A stretch of 64,000 nucleotides of DNA, from NCBI RefSeq assembly GCF_050908845.1, contig NZ_CP194171.1, positions 62,001 through 126,000 on the forward strand. The letters are read 5' to 3'. This stretch comes from Marinobacterium_D sp050908845. Its GTDB lineage: Bacteria; Pseudomonadota; Gammaproteobacteria; Pseudomonadales; Balneatricaceae. The notes under the pieces are model-generated. The model was not told the origin of the DNA. It searched no databases and saw only the letters and a list, made by a program, of their open reading frames with translations. Position numbers and translations under genes: made by a program. Positions 62,089 through 64,000 of the stretch are shown here, piece after piece (within the stretch, counting starts at the first letter, position 1; each line of letters opens with the position of its first letter).

Positions 62089-63027
62089 ATGAGCAGAACC
62101 ATCCGCATCGCCACCCGCCGCAGCCTGCTTGCCCTCTGGCAGGCTGAATACGTCAAGGCTGAACTGGAGCGCATCCACCCCGGTATCCAGGTAGAGCTGA
62201 ACAAGATCGAGTCCAAGGGTGACAAGATTCTCGATACGCCGCTGGCCAAGATCGGTGGCAAGGGGCTGTTCGTCAAGGAGCTGGAAAACGCCATGCTCGA
62301 CGGTGAAGCCGATATCGCCGTGCACTCCATGAAGGATGTGCCGATGGAGTTCCCCCAGGGCCTGGGCCTGGCGGTGATCTGCCCGCGCGAAAACCCCACC
62401 GATGCGTTTGTCAGCAACAGCTATAACCATCTCGATGAACTGCCCCAGGGCGCGGTTGTCGGCACCTCATCCCTGCGCCGTGAGGTACAGATCCGCGAGC
62501 GTCGCCCGGACCTGCAGGTAAAATTCCTGCGCGGCAACGTCCAGACCCGCCTGGGCAAACTGGATAACGGCGATTATGACGCCATCATCCTGGCCACCGC
62601 CGGCCTGATGCGCCTGAAGCTCAATGAGCGGATCCGCTACGAGATCCCGGCCGAGGAGAGCCTGCCCGCCGGCGGCCAGGGCGCGGTCGGTATCGAGTGC
62701 CGCAGCGATGACCAGGAGCTGATCGAGCTCATTCAGCCTTTGCACCATACCGAGACCGCCTATCGGGTCCTCGCCGAGCGCGCCATGAACCGCCGCCTCG
62801 AAGGCGGCTGCCAGGTGCCGATCGGCTGCTATGCAACCCTGAACGACGATATCAGCGAGATCTGGCTGCGCGGTCTGGTCGGTCGCCCGGACGGCACCCT
62901 GGTACTGCGCGATGAGATCCGTGGCCCGGTGGATCAGGCGGAACAGCTCGGTATCACCCTGGCCGAACGCCTGCTAGACGCCGGTGCCGATGCGATCTTG
63001 AAAGAGGTTTATGCCGAGCGTGGCTGA
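62089..63027 (+). CDS. hemC: Porphobilinogen deaminase (hydroxymethylbilane synthase)
   Basis: Joins four porphobilinogen units into hydroxymethylbilane. Start ATG 62089 (MSRTIRIATRRSLLALWQAEYVK), 312 residues, AAGGA 7 nt upstream; an upstream in-frame ATG (62047) is not family-like. GGKGLFVKELE, DIAVHSMKDVP and GTSSLRR motifs are present, and the dipyrromethane cofactor Cys is in RRLEGGCQVPIG near residue 240. Overlaps hemD by 17 nt. Confidence 0.96.
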   Translation: MSRTIRIATRRSLLALWQAEYVKAELERIHPGIQVELNKIESKGDKILDTPLAKIGGKGLFVKELENAMLDGEADIAVHSMKDVPMEFPQGLGLAVICPRENPTDAFVSNSYNHLDELPQGAVVGTSSLRREVQIRERRPDLQVKFLRGNVQTRLGKLDNGDYDAIILATAGLMRLKLNERIRYEIPAEESLPAGGQGAVGIECRSDDQELIELIQPLHHTETAYRVLAERAMNRRLEGGCQVPIGCYATLNDDISEIWLRGLVGRPDGTLVLRDEIRGPVDQAEQLGITLAERLLDAGADAILKEVYAERG

Positions 63028-63793
63028 GAACTCTCTGGCCGGGCTGCGCGTACTGGTGACCCGCCCGGCGCACCAGTCTGGTGGATTGATCGCGGCACTG
63101 CGTGAACATGGCGCCGAGCCGGTCTCTTTGCCGCTGCTCGAAATTGCCCCCATCGACGAGAGCGACAGCAGCGCCTGGAACCGGATCAAGGGGCGCATCC
63201 TGGATCTCGACCTCTACGCCGGCGTGATCTTCATCAGCCCCAACGCCGCTCGTATCGGCGAGCAATGGATCGATACCTACTGGCCGCAACTGCCGGTGGG
63301 GGTGCACTGGCTGGCGATCGGTGCCGGCACCGCCGCCACCCTGGAAGGTCTCGGCATACCCGCCTATCACGTGCCAGGCGGCTTCGATTCAGAAGCGCTG
63401 CTGGCCGATCCCCTGCTCGCCGATGTGCGCGAAAAGCGCTTTCTGATCCTGCGGGGTGAGGGAGGCCGTGAACTGCTGGCCGAAACCCTCAGGTCACGCG
63501 GCGCCGAAGTAGACTACGCTGACCTGTATCGGCGCGTTTGCCCCGACTACAGCCCGACGCACATTAAAAGTACTATTTATGCCAAGCAATTATCCGTTAT
63601 CCTGATAACCAGCGGCATGGCTCTGGACAACCTGTTGGAACTTGCGGGTGCAGAGCCGGATCTACTCGAAACAGCATTGATCGTTCCGAGCCAGCGGATC
63701 GCCGATCTCGCCAGAGCCCGGGGCTTTACACGAATCAGGATAGCGGACGGACCGGATGACTCGTCCATGATCCGCGCGTTAACAGAGTATTGA
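63011..63793 (+). CDS. hemD: Uroporphyrinogen-III synthase
   Basis: Cyclises hydroxymethylbilane with inversion of ring D. 260 residues, two Rossmann-like lobes: LAGLRVLVTRPAHQSGGLIAALREHGAEPVSLPLLEI at the start and RFLILRGEGGRELLAETLRSRGAEVDYADLYRR in the middle. The ATG at 63011 lies within hemC; a GTG at 63020 is an alternative. Sequence conservation in this family is low, but context (hemC-hemD-hemX) is decisive. Confidence 0.93.
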   Translation: MPSVAENSLAGLRVLVTRPAHQSGGLIAALREHGAEPVSLPLLEIAPIDESDSSAWNRIKGRILDLDLYAGVIFISPNAARIGEQWIDTYWPQLPVGVHWLAIGAGTAATLEGLGIPAYHVPGGFDSEALLADPLLADVREKRFLILRGEGGRELLAETLRSRGAEVDYADLYRRVCPDYSPTHIKSTIYAKQLSVILITSGMALDNLLELAGAEPDLLETALIVPSQRIADLARARGFTRIRIADGPDDSSMIRALTEY

Positions 63794-63866
63794 AAAGCCT
63801 TATCGAGCAACGCCGATAGCGTTTCAACCACCTGTTAAGACCTGCCGACTGACTGGAATCTAAGGT

Positions 63867-64000
63867 ATGAACGATACCCGCAAGCCCGAGGAAAACACCC
63901 CGGCCACCGAGCCGAAAGACGAACAGACCACCACAGCGGACGCGGTAAACGAGCCCGGCTCCGAATCCTCTGCCGCTGCAGCAACGTCCCCTCCCAGTGA
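63867..64000 (+). CDS. hemX: HemX-like protein, partial (N-terminus only)
   Basis: 44 residues are visible before the window ends: MNDTRKPEENTPATEPK followed by an acidic, Thr/Ala/Glu-rich stretch. HemX proteins start with such a disordered cytoplasmic segment before a single TM helix. AAGG lies just upstream of the ATG. Identification rests mostly on position after hemC-hemD. Confidence 0.7.
   Translation, partial: MNDTRKPEENTPATEPKDEQTTTADAVNEPGSESSAAAATSPPS

Overview
The window is chromosomal DNA from a gammaproteobacterium. Gene order and protein sequences suggest a marine member of the Oceanospirillales, close to Pseudomonas, with Marinobacterium or Marinomonas-like relatives as a guess. 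The evidence is: birA-coaX-SPOR-tRNAs-tufB-tRNA-Trp-secE-nusG in the Pseudomonas order; pepP-ubiH-ubiI, zapA-6S RNA-ygfA and hemC-hemD-hemX blocks; EI-Ntr (ptsP) next to rppH; and a two-gene 3-hydroxypropionate-type module resembling the dddB-dddC pair of marine DMSP degraders. I saw no phage, transposon, CRISPR array or rRNA operon.

Positions 1-29653 (all minus strand) form one almost continuous transcription-translation superregion. In the direction of transcription it runs: tRNA-Thr(TGT), tRNA-Tyr, tRNA-Gly, tRNA-Thr(GGT), tufB, tRNA-Trp, secE, nusG, rplKAJL, rpoBC, rpsLG-fusA-tufA (str), the S10 operon, the spc operon through secY and rpmJ, and the start of the alpha operon (rpsM, cut by the window edge). 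Readable sigma70 promoters precede the tRNA-tufB unit, tRNA-Trp-secE, the S10 operon and rpsM. A classic attenuator lies between rplL and rpoB, an L10-leader fold precedes rplJ, and terminators follow rpoC and tufA. The two tuf genes are almost identical and look homogenised by gene conversion.

Positions 29678-35051 (minus) carry cofactor, nucleotide and envelope genes: TSUP permease, lgt, thyA, folA, birA, coaX and a SPOR-like protein. Positions 35149-42399 are mixed single genes: NRDE protein, ptsP, rppH, HAD phosphatase, CBS protein, aldo-keto reductase and rlmI. Positions 42430-48598 form a probable ygfB-pepP-ubiH-ubiI-gcvT-gcvH run that combines aerobic ubiquinone hydroxylases with two glycine-cleavage subunits. 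A large membrane diguanylate cyclase with three tandem solute-binding sensor domains follows (48732-51653). Then come a ZapB-like coiled coil, zapA, 6S RNA and ygfA, a probable unannotated 41-residue membrane protein, an AEC transporter, a GcvR-like ACT protein and an MFS transporter.

argH (56380-57777) and hemC (62089) flank an accessory insert, 57778-62088. It holds an iron-type alcohol dehydrogenase, a CoA-acylating methylmalonate/malonate-semialdehyde dehydrogenase and an IclR regulator. A 27-bp palindrome sits where an operator would be. Between the dehydrogenase and regulator genes is a striking array of small hairpins with AGGAT-type loops (60896-61117), built as a ~103-bp tandem duplication with compensatory stem changes. 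This array is the least explained structure in the window; its loop motif resembles CsrA/RsmA binding sites, but a dispersed intergenic repeat is an equally live explanation.
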